From Serinicoccus chungangensis (GTDB lineage Bacteria > Actinomycetota > Actinomycetes > Actinomycetales > Dermatophilaceae): a stretch of DNA of 64,000 nucleotides. This document shows, one piece after another, positions 7,143-15,579 of the stretch; within the stretch, counting starts at the first letter, position 1; each line of letters begins with the position of its first letter. Location: contig NZ_LQBL01000030.1 of assembly GCF_001483745.1 (NCBI RefSeq), positions 3,481-67,480 on the forward strand, written 5' to 3'. The position numbers and the translations under genes were made by a program. Under the pieces are notes generated by a model that ran no database searches, was not told where the DNA came from, and saw only the letters and a program-made list of their open reading frames with translations.

Positions 7143-8993
7143 ATGGAGATCGCCGTCCTGCTGGTGCTGCTCGCGGTCGTGGTGATCGCGGGCGAGGCGC
7201 TGTCCGAACGCCTCGGGGCGCCGGCGCCGCTCCTGCTCACCGTCGTCGGCATCGGCCTGTCCTTCGTGCCCGGGGTGCCCGAGATCCACCTGTCACCGGA
7301 GATCGTGCTCATCGGCCTCCTGCCCCCGTTGCTCTACACGGCCGCCCTGTCGACCTCGCTCGTGGACCTCAAGGCCAACCTGGCGCCGATCCTGCTGCTG
7401 TCGGTCGCGGCCGTGCTCGTGACCATGGTCGCCGTCGCCGGGCTCATGGTGGCGCTGCTGCCGGACATCGGCTGGCCGGTGGCGCTGGCCATCGGGGCCA
7501 TCGTCGCCCCGCCCGACGCCGTGGCGGCCACCGCCGTCGGGCGCCGCATCGGGCTGCCCCGCCGGGTCGTCTCCGTGCTCGAGGGCGAGTCGCTGCTCAA
7601 CGACGCCACCGCCCTCGTCGCGCTGCGCACCGCCATCGCCGCCATGGCGGGCGGCGTGACGGCCACCGGCGTGGCCGGAGACTTCCTGCTGGCCGCCGGG
7701 GGTGGGGTGCTCGTCGGCCTCGTCCTCTACCGCCTCGTGGCCTGGATCCGGCGTCGCGTGCACGACCCGCTCCTGGACACCGCCGTCTCGTTCGTGACGC
7801 CCTTCGCGGCCTACCTGCTCGCCGAGACGGTCGGGGCGTCGGGCGTCTTCGGCGTCGTCGTCGTGGGCCTGCTGCTCAGCCACCGGTCCCTCACCCTGCA
7901 GACGGCCCGGGCCCGGATCGTGGAGAGCACGACCTGGAGCACCATCTCCTTCCTGCTGGAGAATGTCGTCTTCCTCCTCATCGGGCTGCAGGCCCGCTGG
8001 ATCGTCGAGGACCTCTCCGGCTCCGAGCTCCCGCTCGGCACGATCCTCACCGTCTGCGTGGGGACGCTGGTGACGGTCGTGGCGGTGCGGATGGCCTGGG
8101 TCCACCTCACCCGGCCGTTGCTGGGCAGCCGCCTCGGCGACCGCCGCGAGCCCGCCGGGCTGGCCGAGACGACCCTCATCGGCTGGGCGGGGATGCGAGG
8201 GGTGGTCACCCTGGCCGCCGCCTTCATCCTCCCCGTCGACGTGCCCTACCGCGACCTGCTGCTGCTCGTCGCCCTCACCGTCGTCGCCGGCACCCTCCTC
8301 CTGCAGGGCCTGACGCTGCCCGCGCTGACGCGGGCCCTCGGCGTGCGCGCCCCGGACCCGGCCGACGACGCCCTCGCGCGCGCCACGCTCCTGCAGCAGG
8401 CCGCCACCGCCGGTCTGGAACGGCTCGAGGAGCTCGAGACGGAGGAGGGCGCGGAGGTCGCCCGCACCATCCGGCAGCGTCTGGACCAGCGCACCTTCGC
8501 GGCCTGGGAGCAGCTGTCGACCACCGAGGGACGGCAGTCCCCCTCCGAGACGTATGCCGAGCTGCGGCTCGCGATGATCGCGGCGGAGCGCGAGCGCATC
8601 CTGCACATCCGGGGCAAGGGCAAGGTGCCCTCGACCGTGGTGCGCCAGGTGCTCGGCATGCTGGACCTCGAGGAGTCCATGATCGACACCTCGAGAGCCG
8701 CCCGTCAGGACATCCGGGCGACCGGGGGCACCGGGCACCTGCAGTGCCCCGAGCTCACGGCATACCCGCGCGCTCCCCGGACCGAGGACCCCCGCTGCGA
8801 GGCCTGCGAGCGCGAGGGCTGGGAGGTCGTGGCGCTGCGCCAGTGCCTCGAGTGCGACCATGTCGGGTGCTGCGACTCCTCGCGGGGGCAGCACGGGACC
8901 GCGCACTTCCAGGAGACCGGGCACCCCGTCATGCAGTCGGCCGAGCCCGGCGAGGGCTGGCGCTGGTGCTTCGTCCACCACCTCGCGGACTGA
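7143..8993 (+). CDS. Na+/H+ antiporter (CPA1/NhaP type) with C-terminal UBP zinc finger
   Basis: A 616-residue protein. Residues 1-410 form about 12 hydrophobic helices of the monovalent cation:proton antiporter-1 family, with the conserved IVAPPDAVAATAV and LEGESLLNDATALV segments. A hydrophilic helical stretch (about 420-530) follows. Residues about 548-616 form a UBP-type zinc finger: CEACEREGWEV, QCLECDHVGCCDSS, RGQHGTAHFQETGHP and a final WCFVHH supply the Cys/His ligands. UBP fingers bind free C-terminal tails of ubiquitin-like proteins in eukaryotes; the bacterial partner is unknown. The ATG at 7143 is favoured over the GTG at 7125. It is divergent from the carotenoid operon. Confidence 0.9.
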   Translation: MEIAVLLVLLAVVVIAGEALSERLGAPAPLLLTVVGIGLSFVPGVPEIHLSPEIVLIGLLPPLLYTAALSTSLVDLKANLAPILLLSVAAVLVTMVAVAGLMVALLPDIGWPVALAIGAIVAPPDAVAATAVGRRIGLPRRVVSVLEGESLLNDATALVALRTAIAAMAGGVTATGVAGDFLLAAGGGVLVGLVLYRLVAWIRRRVHDPLLDTAVSFVTPFAAYLLAETVGASGVFGVVVVGLLLSHRSLTLQTARARIVESTTWSTISFLLENVVFLLIGLQARWIVEDLSGSELPLGTILTVCVGTLVTVVAVRMAWVHLTRPLLGSRLGDRREPAGLAETTLIGWAGMRGVVTLAAAFILPVDVPYRDLLLLVALTVVAGTLLLQGLTLPALTRALGVRAPDPADDALARATLLQQAATAGLERLEELETEEGAEVARTIRQRLDQRTFAAWEQLSTTEGRQSPSETYAELRLAMIAAERERILHIRGKGKVPSTVVRQVLGMLDLEESMIDTSRAARQDIRATGGTGHLQCPELTAYPRAPRTEDPRCEACEREGWEVVALRQCLECDHVGCCDSSRGQHGTAHFQETGHPVMQSAEPGEGWRWCFVHHLAD

Positions 8994-9000
8994 GCAGCCC

Positions 9001-9915
9001 TCAGAGGTCGTAGTCGACGACCACCGGCGCGTGGTCGGAGAGCCGCGTGCCGGCGTGCTCCCGGTCCACCTCGGCGCGCACCGCACGCCGGGCCAGCCCG
9101 GGGGTGGCCAGGTGGTAGTCGATGCGCCAGCCGACGTCGGCGGCGTAGGACTGCCCCAGCCAGGACCACCACGAGTAGGGCCCCGCGGTGTCCGGGTGCA
9201 GGCGGCGGACGACGTCGACGAGGGTGCGGGGGGACAGCTGCTCGTCCAGCCAGGCGCGCTCCTCGGGCAGGAACCCCTCGGCCTGCTGGCTGCGGCGCCA
9301 GGCCGCGACGTCGAGGTGGGTGTGCGCGACGTTGAGGTCACCGGTCAGCAGGAGCTCGCGGCCGCCCGCCCGGGCCTCGCGCCGGGCCCGCGTCAGCTGT
9401 CGGGCGAAGGCGTCGAGGAAGTGCATCTTGCGCTGGTACTTCGCACCCCCGTCCGGCGCCTCCCGCATCCGGCCGGGACGCTGCAGGTGGGCCGGCAGAC
9501 CGCCCTTGGGCAGGTAGAGCGAGGCCACCGTCAGGGGCGCGTCGGCCAGGTCCACCTCGACGTAGCGGCCCTCCGCGGCATACCGCGAGATCCCCCGCGC
9601 GAGGGTGGGGGTCTGCGCCGGCACGGTCGAGGTATGCCGTTCCCCCGCCGCCCGCACGAGCACCTCGGCGCCCCAGGTGCGCACTGCGGCGGGCGGCTGC
9701 CGGGTGAGGACGGCGACGCCATTGCGGCCGGGGATGGTGCCCGGCTCGTAGACGGCGTGGTAGCCGCCGAAGGCGGCGTCGGGGAGGTCGGCGAGGGTGC
9801 AGCGGACCTCCTGCAGGGTCACGACGTCGGCGTCCCGGCCGGTCATCCACTCCCCGAAGCCGCGGCGCAGGGTCGCGCGGATGCCGTTGATGTTGACGGT
9901 GGCGATGCGGAGCAC
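9001..9915 (-). CDS. xth: exodeoxyribonuclease III
   Basis: A 304-residue member of the endonuclease/exonuclease/phosphatase family. It starts LRIATVNINGIRA, has the metal-binding Glu in VVTLQEVRC, the GDLNVAHTHLD active-site segment, and ends with the catalytic LSDHAPVVVDY. Exonuclease III acts on abasic sites in base-excision repair. It is about 35 residues longer than E. coli XthA; much of the extra lies in the loop around residues 85-110. It is convergent with the antiporter gene (7 bases apart) and divergent from the DUF5709 gene. Confidence 0.93.
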   Translation of the reverse strand: MLRIATVNINGIRATLRRGFGEWMTGRDADVVTLQEVRCTLADLPDAAFGGYHAVYEPGTIPGRNGVAVLTRQPPAAVRTWGAEVLVRAAGERHTSTVPAQTPTLARGISRYAAEGRYVEVDLADAPLTVASLYLPKGGLPAHLQRPGRMREAPDGGAKYQRKMHFLDAFARQLTRARREARAGGRELLLTGDLNVAHTHLDVAAWRRSQQAEGFLPEERAWLDEQLSPRTLVDVVRRLHPDTAGPYSWWSWLGQSYAADVGWRIDYHLATPGLARRAVRAEVDREHAGTRLSDHAPVVVDYDL

Positions 9916-9979
9916 CCGGCGATGCTACGGACCGCCCTGCGGAGTTGCCGCACGAGGGCGGAGGGCACACTGTGGAGCC

Positions 9980-10417
9980 ATGAGCGAGAACCCGTACGAG
10001 GACGAGAGCGGCATCCCCGACTACAGCCCCGAGCAGGAGGCCGAGGCCGAGGTCAACCTGGACGAGCCGAGCTCGACGGCCGACGTGGCCTGGAGCCCGC
10101 CGGACCGGCGCCCGGTCAGCTCGGAGTTCGCCGATGACGACGCCAGCGAGGAGACCATCGACCAGCGGATCGCGCAGGAGCTGCCCGAGGAGGGCACCTC
10201 CTACGGCCGTCCCGAGCACGGCGGCGAGGACACCACGCGCGAGCCCGAGCTGCTCGGGGGTGACGACCCGGACGCCATCCCCGCCGACCAGGACATCCTC
10301 GGCGGCGACGCCGGCGAGGACGTCGGCCAGCCCGAGGCCGGTGCCGGCGACGCGGCCGAGGAGGCCGCCATGCACGTCACCGAGGGTGAGTGGGACAGCA
10401 CCGACGAGCGCCCCTGA
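9980..10417 (+). CDS. DUF5709 family protein
   Basis: A 145-residue, strongly acidic protein without membrane segments. The ATG at 9980 begins MSENPYEDESGIPDYSPEQE, typical of the actinobacterial DUF5709 family. Repeated acidic and Gly/Asp/Glu patches suggest a largely disordered protein; the end (AMHVTEGEWDSTDERP) is family-like. The function of the family is unknown. It is followed by a strong hairpin shared with the convergent serine hydrolase gene. Confidence 0.8.
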   Translation: MSENPYEDESGIPDYSPEQEAEAEVNLDEPSSTADVAWSPPDRRPVSSEFADDDASEETIDQRIAQELPEEGTSYGRPEHGGEDTTREPELLGGDDPDAIPADQDILGGDAGEDVGQPEAGAGDAAEEAAMHVTEGEWDSTDERP

Positions 10418-10436
10418 CCCGCCTCCCCCCGAGCAT

Positions 10437-10468
10437 CGCCCGTGGTCGCGCAGCCGCGACCACGGGCG
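10437..10468. terminator. bidirectional hairpin terminator
   Basis: A perfect 14 bp stem (CGCCCGTGGTCGCG and its complement) with a CAGC loop lies between the stops of two convergent genes. There is no long U tract, as is common in high-GC genomes. Confidence 0.75.
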
Positions 10469-10474
10469 TCGTCG

Positions 10475-11818
10475 TCAGCAGGTGGCGACGAGCATCGGGA
10501 CCAGCAGGTCGTTGAGGTCGTAGAGCGCGTCCTGGGCCACGGTCAGGTCGCGACCGGTCACCCCGAGGGCCAGCTGGCGGGTGCCGTCGCGCGAGCTGAG
10601 CGCCAGGCTGAGCGAGCCGAAGCTCGCCCCGTCGTGCCCGTGCAGGAACTCGCCCGGACGGCAGGGGTCGGGGATGGCGTAGGTGCCCAGCCCGTAGCCC
10701 AGGGGGTTCTCCGAGGACGGCGTCACCATCTGCTCCACCGAGGCCTCCGAGACGAGGTCGCCCGACATGAGCGCCCGGGTGAGGTCGTCGAGGTCCTCGA
10801 CCGTGCTCAGCGCGGAGCCGCTGTGCGAGAAGACGTCCGGGTCGAAGCCCTCCAGCCCGATCCACCCCCGGCCGTCGACGAACATCGCCTCGTGCAGGGC
10901 CGGGCCCCGCAGACCCGGCTCGTCGAGCACCCGGGTCTGCCCCATGCCGGCGGGCCGCCGGATGCGCTCGTCCACCAGCGCCTCGACCTCCTCGCCGGTG
11001 ACCTCCTCCAGCAGCATGCCGAGCGCGACGTAGCCGGCGTTGGAGTAGCTGAACTGCGCCCCCGGCTCCCCGACCCACGGCGCGGCGTTGACGGCGTCGA
11101 TGTGCTCGGCGTCGGTGTAGTCACGGCCGATGGCCGACACGAAGGCGTCCCAGTCCTCCGGGTCCGTCCCCGCGTAGGGGGTGATGAGCTCGTAGGTGCC
11201 CAGCGGCATACCCGAGGTGTGGCTGAGCAGGTGGCGGATCGTCACCTCGGGGTGGTCCGGGAAGAGGCCCGGTATGACGTCGTCCACCCGGGTGTCCAGC
11301 GTCCAGGTCCCGGCCTCCACCTCCTGCATGACCAGGGTGGCCACCATCATCTTGGTGTTGCTGGCGACGCGCAGCGGGCTGCGCTCCAGCGCCGGTGCCT
11401 GCCCGTCGAGGTCGCGGGTGCCGGCGGCGTCCGACCAGCGCAGCGTGGACGTCTCGACCGTCGCCGTCACGCCGATGGCTCCGTCGGCGACGATCTGGTC
11501 GAGGGCGGCGTCGAGGTCGGGGCGGGGCAGGCTCGGCAGCCGGGTGGGGCCGGGCACGTCCTGCGGGGTGGCCGACGGGGACGAGCGCTGCACGGCGACC
11601 TGCGTCGCCGCCTCGGCAGCGGCCTCCCGCAGCGCCTCCCGGACGGCTTCCTGGTCGGCGGGGTCGGCGGCCGCGCCGATGGCGCCCACCGGCAGTCCTG
11701 CCGTGGACGACGACGGCCCCTCGTGCGGCGCGACGGCGGCGGCCGGGATCGTGGTGAGCCCCGCCGCGAGCGCGGCGGCGCAGGCGGCGGCGGCGGTGGT
11801 GGTGGTGCGACGGTGCAT
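10475..11818 (-). CDS. secreted serine hydrolase (class C beta-lactamase / DD-peptidase family)
   Basis: A 447-residue protein with a signal peptide (MHRRTTTTAAAACAAALAAG then TTIPAAAVA). The fold motifs are visible: SNTK as the SxxK nucleophile motif, YSNAGY as the YxN motif, and HGHDGA as the HxG-type motif. Such enzymes are extracytoplasmic D-aminopeptidases, carboxypeptidases or esterases. The ATG at 11818 is preferred because it has GGGAGG upstream and opens the signal peptide; the frame extends to 11962 without translation features. True beta-lactamase activity is less likely than cell-wall peptidase or esterase activity. Confidence 0.85.
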   Translation of the reverse strand: MHRRTTTTAAAACAAALAAGLTTIPAAAVAPHEGPSSSTAGLPVGAIGAAADPADQEAVREALREAAAEAATQVAVQRSSPSATPQDVPGPTRLPSLPRPDLDAALDQIVADGAIGVTATVETSTLRWSDAAGTRDLDGQAPALERSPLRVASNTKMMVATLVMQEVEAGTWTLDTRVDDVIPGLFPDHPEVTIRHLLSHTSGMPLGTYELITPYAGTDPEDWDAFVSAIGRDYTDAEHIDAVNAAPWVGEPGAQFSYSNAGYVALGMLLEEVTGEEVEALVDERIRRPAGMGQTRVLDEPGLRGPALHEAMFVDGRGWIGLEGFDPDVFSHSGSALSTVEDLDDLTRALMSGDLVSEASVEQMVTPSSENPLGYGLGTYAIPDPCRPGEFLHGHDGASFGSLSLALSSRDGTRQLALGVTGRDLTVAQDALYDLNDLLVPMLVATC

Positions 11819-11930
11819 GGTCGTGCCCTCCCAGGTGTCGATGACCGATGCCCCCAGCCTCACCGCCCCCGGGACGCAGCGCATCCACCTGGGGCCGGAG
11901 ATGCGCTCCGTCTGGAGGATGAGGAACCAT

Positions 11931-12026
11931 ACGCGGCGCCCGGTCGGTCGGCAGCTCACCACACGCGGCGCCCGGTCGGTCGGCAGGCCACCACCCGCGG
12001 CGCCCGGTTGGTCGGCAGCCCTCGCT
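11931..12026. repeat. three tandem 32 bp repeats
   Basis: Three adjacent units start at 11931, 11963 and 11995. Units one and two share ACGCGGCGCCCGGTCGGTCG and the following GCAG; unit three differs at a few positions. They lie between the signal-peptide gene and the UvrA-like gene, upstream of the former and downstream of the latter. No palindromic pairing dominates. Function unknown; they could be regulator sites or a small minisatellite. Confidence 0.8.
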
Positions 12027-12038
12027 CGGCCCGTGTGG

Positions 12039-14390
12039 TCAGGCGCCGACCCACTCCCTGAGGTGCTCGGCGGTCAGGGTGTCGCCGTCCGCGACCATCT
12101 GCGCAGGCGTCCCCTCGAAGACGACCCGGCCTCCGTCGTGCCCGGCGCCCGGGCCGATGTCCACCACCCAGTCGGCGTTCGCGACGACCGCCAGGTTGTG
12201 CTCGATGACGACGAGGCTGTGACCCTGGTCCACCAGCGTGTGCAGCATCGCGACGAGGCGCTCGGTGTCGGCGAGGTGCAGACCGGCGGTGGGCTCGTCG
12301 AGGACGATGGTGGTGCCCTTGCCGCCGAGCTGGGCGGCGAGCTTGAGCCGTTGACGCTCCCCGCCGGAGAGCGTCGTGAGCGGCTGGCCCAGCCGCAGGT
12401 ACCCCAGGCCGACGTCGACCAGCCGGGCCAGGATGCCCCGGGCCTTGCCGGTGCTGAAGACCTCGGCGGCCCGCGCGACGGACAGCTCGAAGACCTCGGC
12501 GATGGTCAGCCCGTGCAGGGTGTGCTCGAGGACGTCGTCACGGAAGCGCTGACCCCCGCAGGTCTCGCACCGGGAGGGTCCGCCGACGAGCATGCCCTGC
12601 TCGGGGTAGATCACGCCCTGGCCGTTGCAGGCCGGGCAGGCGCCCTCGGAGTTGGGGGAGAAGAGCGAGGCGGAGACGTCGTTCTCCTTGGCGAAGGCGG
12701 TGCGGATCGGGTCGAGCAGCCCGGAGTACGTCGCCGGGTTGGACCGGCGGGAGCCCCGGATCGCGGACTGGTCGACGATGAGCACGTCCTCGCGGCCGCC
12801 GAGCGAACCGTGGACCAGCGAGCTCTTGCCCGACCCCGCCACCCCGGTGACCGCGACGAGCACCCCCGTCGGCAGGTCGACGTCGACGTCACGCAGGTTG
12901 TGGGTCGAGGCACCCCGGATCTCGATCGCCCCGGTGGGCGTCCGCACCTCCTCGCGCAGCGGCATACGGTGGTCGAGGTAGTGGCCGGTGATCGTGTCCG
13001 AGGCGCGCAGCCCGGCGACCTCCCCCTCGAAGGTGATCGTGCCCCCGTCGCCGCCGGCCCCCGGACCGATGTCGATGACGTGGTCGGCCGCCTCGATGAC
13101 CTCGGGCTTGTGCTCGACCACGAGGATCGTGTTGCCCTTGTCGCGCAGGGAGGTCAGGAGCGCGATCATCCGGCGGATGTCGTGCGGGTGCAGCCCCACC
13201 GTCGGCTCGTCGAAGACGTAGGTGACGTCGGTGAGCGCGCTGCCGAGCTGACGGATCATCTTCACCCGCTGCGCCTCGCCCCCGGACAGGCTCCCGGCCT
13301 CCCGGTCGAGGGAGAGGTATCCCAGACCGATCTCGGTGAACGCGTCGAGCATCGCGGCCAGGTTGGCGACCAGCGGCCGCACCGAGGTGTCGTCGACCTC
13401 CCTGACCCACCCGACGAGATCGCTGACCTGCATGGCCGTGCACTCGCTGATCGTGGTGCCGTTCACCGTCGCGGTCCGCGCCGCCTCGTTGAGCCGGGTG
13501 CCGCCGCACTCGCTGCACGGGCCGGTCGTCGCGACCCGCTCCTTGAACTCGATCATGTGCTTCTGCTTCGGCTCCCTGTCGCCGAAGAGGGTGCGTCGGA
13601 TCCGCACTACCAGACCCTCGTAGGTCAGGTTGATCCCCGCGAACTTCACCTTCGTCGGCTCCTGGTACATCAACCAGTGCCACTCGCGCTCGGAGTAGTC
13701 GGCGAGCTTCTTGTCCATGTCGAGCTTGCCGTCGGCCGCCGCCCCCTCGTCGCCGTACATCTTCCAGCCCCAGGTGCCCACGCCGTACCCCGGGACGAGG
13801 ATGGCGCCCTCGTTGAGGCTCTTGCCGCGGTCGACCACGACGTCCTCGTCGATCGCGGCCCGCGTGCCCAGCCCCTCGCACACGGGGCACATGCCCCCGA
13901 TGAACTCGAAGGTCGCGGCCTCGCCCTGGGGTGCCTTGCCCTCCTTCTCGACGACCACCCGTCCGCTGCCGCTGGCGCTGGCGAGGTTGAAGGAGAAGGC
14001 CGAGCTGGGCCCGACGTGCGGCTCGGACAGCCGGCTGAACAGGATGCGCAGCAGGGCGTAGGCGTCGGTCGCGGTGCCCACCGTCGAGCGGGCGTTGGCG
14101 CCGAGCCGCTCCTGGTCGACGACGATCGCCGCCGACAGGCCGTCGAGCTCCTCGACCTCCGGCCGGCTCGTCACCGGCATGAAGGACTGGAGGAAGGCGG
14201 AGTAGGTCTCGTTGATGAGCCGTTGGCTCTCGGCGGCGACGGTCCCGAAGACCAGGCTGGACTTGCCGGAGCCGGACACCCCGGAGAAGACCGTGAGCCG
14301 GCGCTTCGGGATGTCGACGTCGACGTCACGCAGGTTGTTGACCCGGGCGCCGCGCACCCGGATGACGTCGTGGCTGTCCGCGGGGTGCAT
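12039..14390 (-). CDS. UvrA-like excinuclease ABC subunit A (DrrC-type)
   Basis: A 783-residue twin ABC ATPase of the UvrA group. The first half has Walker A GVSGSGKSSLVFG (near 38), zinc-ligand pairs (CPVCEGLG, CSECGGTR) and the signature LSGGEAQRVK. The second half has GVAGSGKSSLVHG, CPACNGQG, CETCGGQRF, LSGGERQRLKLA and the Walker B segment TTIVLDEPTAGLH. Housekeeping UvrA is about 940-1000 residues; this shorter form matches the actinobacterial UvrA-like/DrrC class linked to drug or DNA-damage resistance. The main uvrA is presumably elsewhere. The protein binds DNA and ATP in the cytoplasm; its exact role is uncertain. Confidence 0.88.
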   Translation of the reverse strand: MHPADSHDVIRVRGARVNNLRDVDVDIPKRRLTVFSGVSGSGKSSLVFGTVAAESQRLINETYSAFLQSFMPVTSRPEVEELDGLSAAIVVDQERLGANARSTVGTATDAYALLRILFSRLSEPHVGPSSAFSFNLASASGSGRVVVEKEGKAPQGEAATFEFIGGMCPVCEGLGTRAAIDEDVVVDRGKSLNEGAILVPGYGVGTWGWKMYGDEGAAADGKLDMDKKLADYSEREWHWLMYQEPTKVKFAGINLTYEGLVVRIRRTLFGDREPKQKHMIEFKERVATTGPCSECGGTRLNEAARTATVNGTTISECTAMQVSDLVGWVREVDDTSVRPLVANLAAMLDAFTEIGLGYLSLDREAGSLSGGEAQRVKMIRQLGSALTDVTYVFDEPTVGLHPHDIRRMIALLTSLRDKGNTILVVEHKPEVIEAADHVIDIGPGAGGDGGTITFEGEVAGLRASDTITGHYLDHRMPLREEVRTPTGAIEIRGASTHNLRDVDVDLPTGVLVAVTGVAGSGKSSLVHGSLGGREDVLIVDQSAIRGSRRSNPATYSGLLDPIRTAFAKENDVSASLFSPNSEGACPACNGQGVIYPEQGMLVGGPSRCETCGGQRFRDDVLEHTLHGLTIAEVFELSVARAAEVFSTGKARGILARLVDVGLGYLRLGQPLTTLSGGERQRLKLAAQLGGKGTTIVLDEPTAGLHLADTERLVAMLHTLVDQGHSLVVIEHNLAVVANADWVVDIGPGAGHDGGRVVFEGTPAQMVADGDTLTAEHLREWVGA

Positions 14391-14483
14391 GGGCCGATCG
14401 TGCCACGGGGCGGGCCCGCCCGACCGGGAAAATGCTGCCGGGGCAGGAGGACGACGGTCAGGAGCTGTCCGTCACCCGAGGCC

Positions 14484-14521
14484 GACCGTGGTTCTGCGGC
14501 CGGGGCGGCAGAACCACGGTC
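14484..14521. terminator. perfect 14 bp inverted repeat
   Basis: GACCGTGGTTCTGC (14484-14497) pairs perfectly with 14508-14521 across a 10-base loop. It lies upstream of the UvrA-like gene start and before the LacI-type fragment. It could be the terminator of a lost gene or an operator. Confidence 0.55.
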
Positions 14522-14541
14522 ACGAGCGCTCGGGTAGGGGC

Positions 14542-14578
14542 GGTGGGGGCGGGCGGACGGTGCCGGCCCGCCCCCACC
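14542..14578. terminator. GC-rich hairpin, 13 bp stem
   Basis: GGTGGGGGCGGGC (14542-14554) pairs with 14566-14578 over an 11-base loop, 20 bases before the LacI-type fragment. It is probably a transcription terminator left beside a deletion point. Confidence 0.6.
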
Positions 14579-14597
14579 GGCTCACTCCCCGACCGGT

Positions 14598-15431
14598 ATG
14601 CCCTGGCTCTCCAGCGCGCTCGTGGTCGACTCCTGCGTCGAGGTCAGCGCCTCGGCGAGGCTGCCGTTGCCGCTCGCCATCCTGCTCGGGGCCAACGAGG
14701 TGCTCTCGACGGCCGACCAGCAGCTGGTCAGCCTGGTCATCGACTCCGAGCGGGACACCGAGCGGGTCGTGCGCTACCTGCGCGGCGGGTTCGTCGACGG
14801 CGCGGTGGTCGTCTCCGCACGCGAGCACGACGCCCTCCTCGAGGCGATGCAGCGGACCACCCTGCCGACCGCGCTGGTCGGCCGGCCGCCCCAGGGCGTC
14901 GAGATGCCGTGGGTGGGCATCGACAACGCCGGCGCCGCGGCGGCGGTGACCCAGCTCCTCGTGGACGGGGGCAGGCGGCGGGTCGGCATCATCGCCGTCG
15001 GTCTCGACCGGGACTCGGGTGCGGACCGGCTCGCCGGCATCCGCGCGGCGCTGGGCCCGGCCTTCGACCCGGGGCTCGTCGTCGAGCGGCCGCTGTACGA
15101 GTATGCCGCGGGCCGGGACGCGATGCGCGAGCTCCTGGACCGCGCGCCCGACGTCGACGGGGTCTTCGCGACCTCGGACGCGGTGGCGGCCGGGGCCCTG
15201 GAGGCGCTGCTGGCCGCCGGTCGGCGGGTGCCGGAGGACGTCGCCCTGGTCGGCTTCGACGACTCCAGCTGGGCCCGCCGCTGCCGGCCGGCTCTCACGA
15301 CGGTGCGCCAGCCAGCGCGTGGCCTCGGTGCCACGGCGGCGCGGCTGGTGCTCGACCAGCTGGCCGGCATCCCGGCCGGGCCGGACGGGCGCCTGCTGCC
15401 CACCGAGGTCGTCACCCGCGACTCGGCCTGA
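14598..15431 (+). pseudogene. LacI-family regulator lacking its DNA-binding head
   Basis: The 277-residue frame matches the periplasmic-binding-protein-like sugar-sensing domain of LacI regulators: RGGFVDGAVVVSA, PTALVGRPP, WVGIDNAGAAAAVTQLL, DGVFATSDAVAAGALEAL and the C-terminal VALVGFDDSSWAR with LTTVRQPARGLG. Family members are about 330-350 residues with an N-terminal helix-turn-helix; here the helix-turn-helix and the first strand of the sensor are absent, and none is readable in other frames of 14391-14597. Two strong hairpins occupy that space. The gene is therefore most likely a deletion remnant, although a headless binding protein could still be made from the ATG at 14598. Confidence 0.75.
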
Positions 15432-15440
15432 GGCATACCC

Positions 15441-15506
15441 CACGCGTCCGGTGGTGCCCCACCACGCGTCCGGTGGCCTCCCTGCACGCGTCCGGTGCGG
15501 CTGGAC
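15441..15506 (+). repeat. three 13-base repeats at exact 22-base period
   Basis: CACGCGTCCGGTG occurs at 15441-15453, 15463-15475 and 15485-15497, each start 22 bases after the last. The spacers differ. The array sits just after the LacI fragment stop and about 45-80 bases upstream of the promoter of the DUF2470-like gene. Near-helical spacing suggests repeated sites for a DNA-binding protein on one face of the helix. Confidence 0.8.
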
Positions 15507-15541
15507 CGCGGCGGTAGACGGGCCTCGGGGTATGCGCGCAC

Positions 15542-15579
15542 TTGCTTTTCCCTAAAGAGGTGAGGTTATCCTTACCTGC
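15542..15579 (+). promoter_or_regulatory. iron-box (DtxR/IdeR type) over a likely leaderless promoter
   Basis: TGAGGTTATCCTTACCTGC (15561-15579) matches the DtxR/IdeR consensus TTAGGTTAGSCTAACCTAA at about 14 of 19 positions. Inside it TATCCT (15567-15572) is a good -10, with TTGCTT (15542-15547) about 18-19 bases upstream. The expected transcription start falls at or next to the ATG at 15580, so the transcript would be leaderless and the repressor would cover the -10. Confidence 0.7.

Noticed and set aside
10475-11818. True beta-lactamase conferring resistance
   Set aside because: The SxxK/YxN motifs are shared by many DD-peptidases and esterases; nothing here is specific for beta-lactamase activity.
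11196-14537. A 1113-codon open frame on the plus strand opposite the UvrA-like gene
   Set aside because: It is a high-GC antisense frame. The minus-strand UvrA-like protein has all expected motifs.
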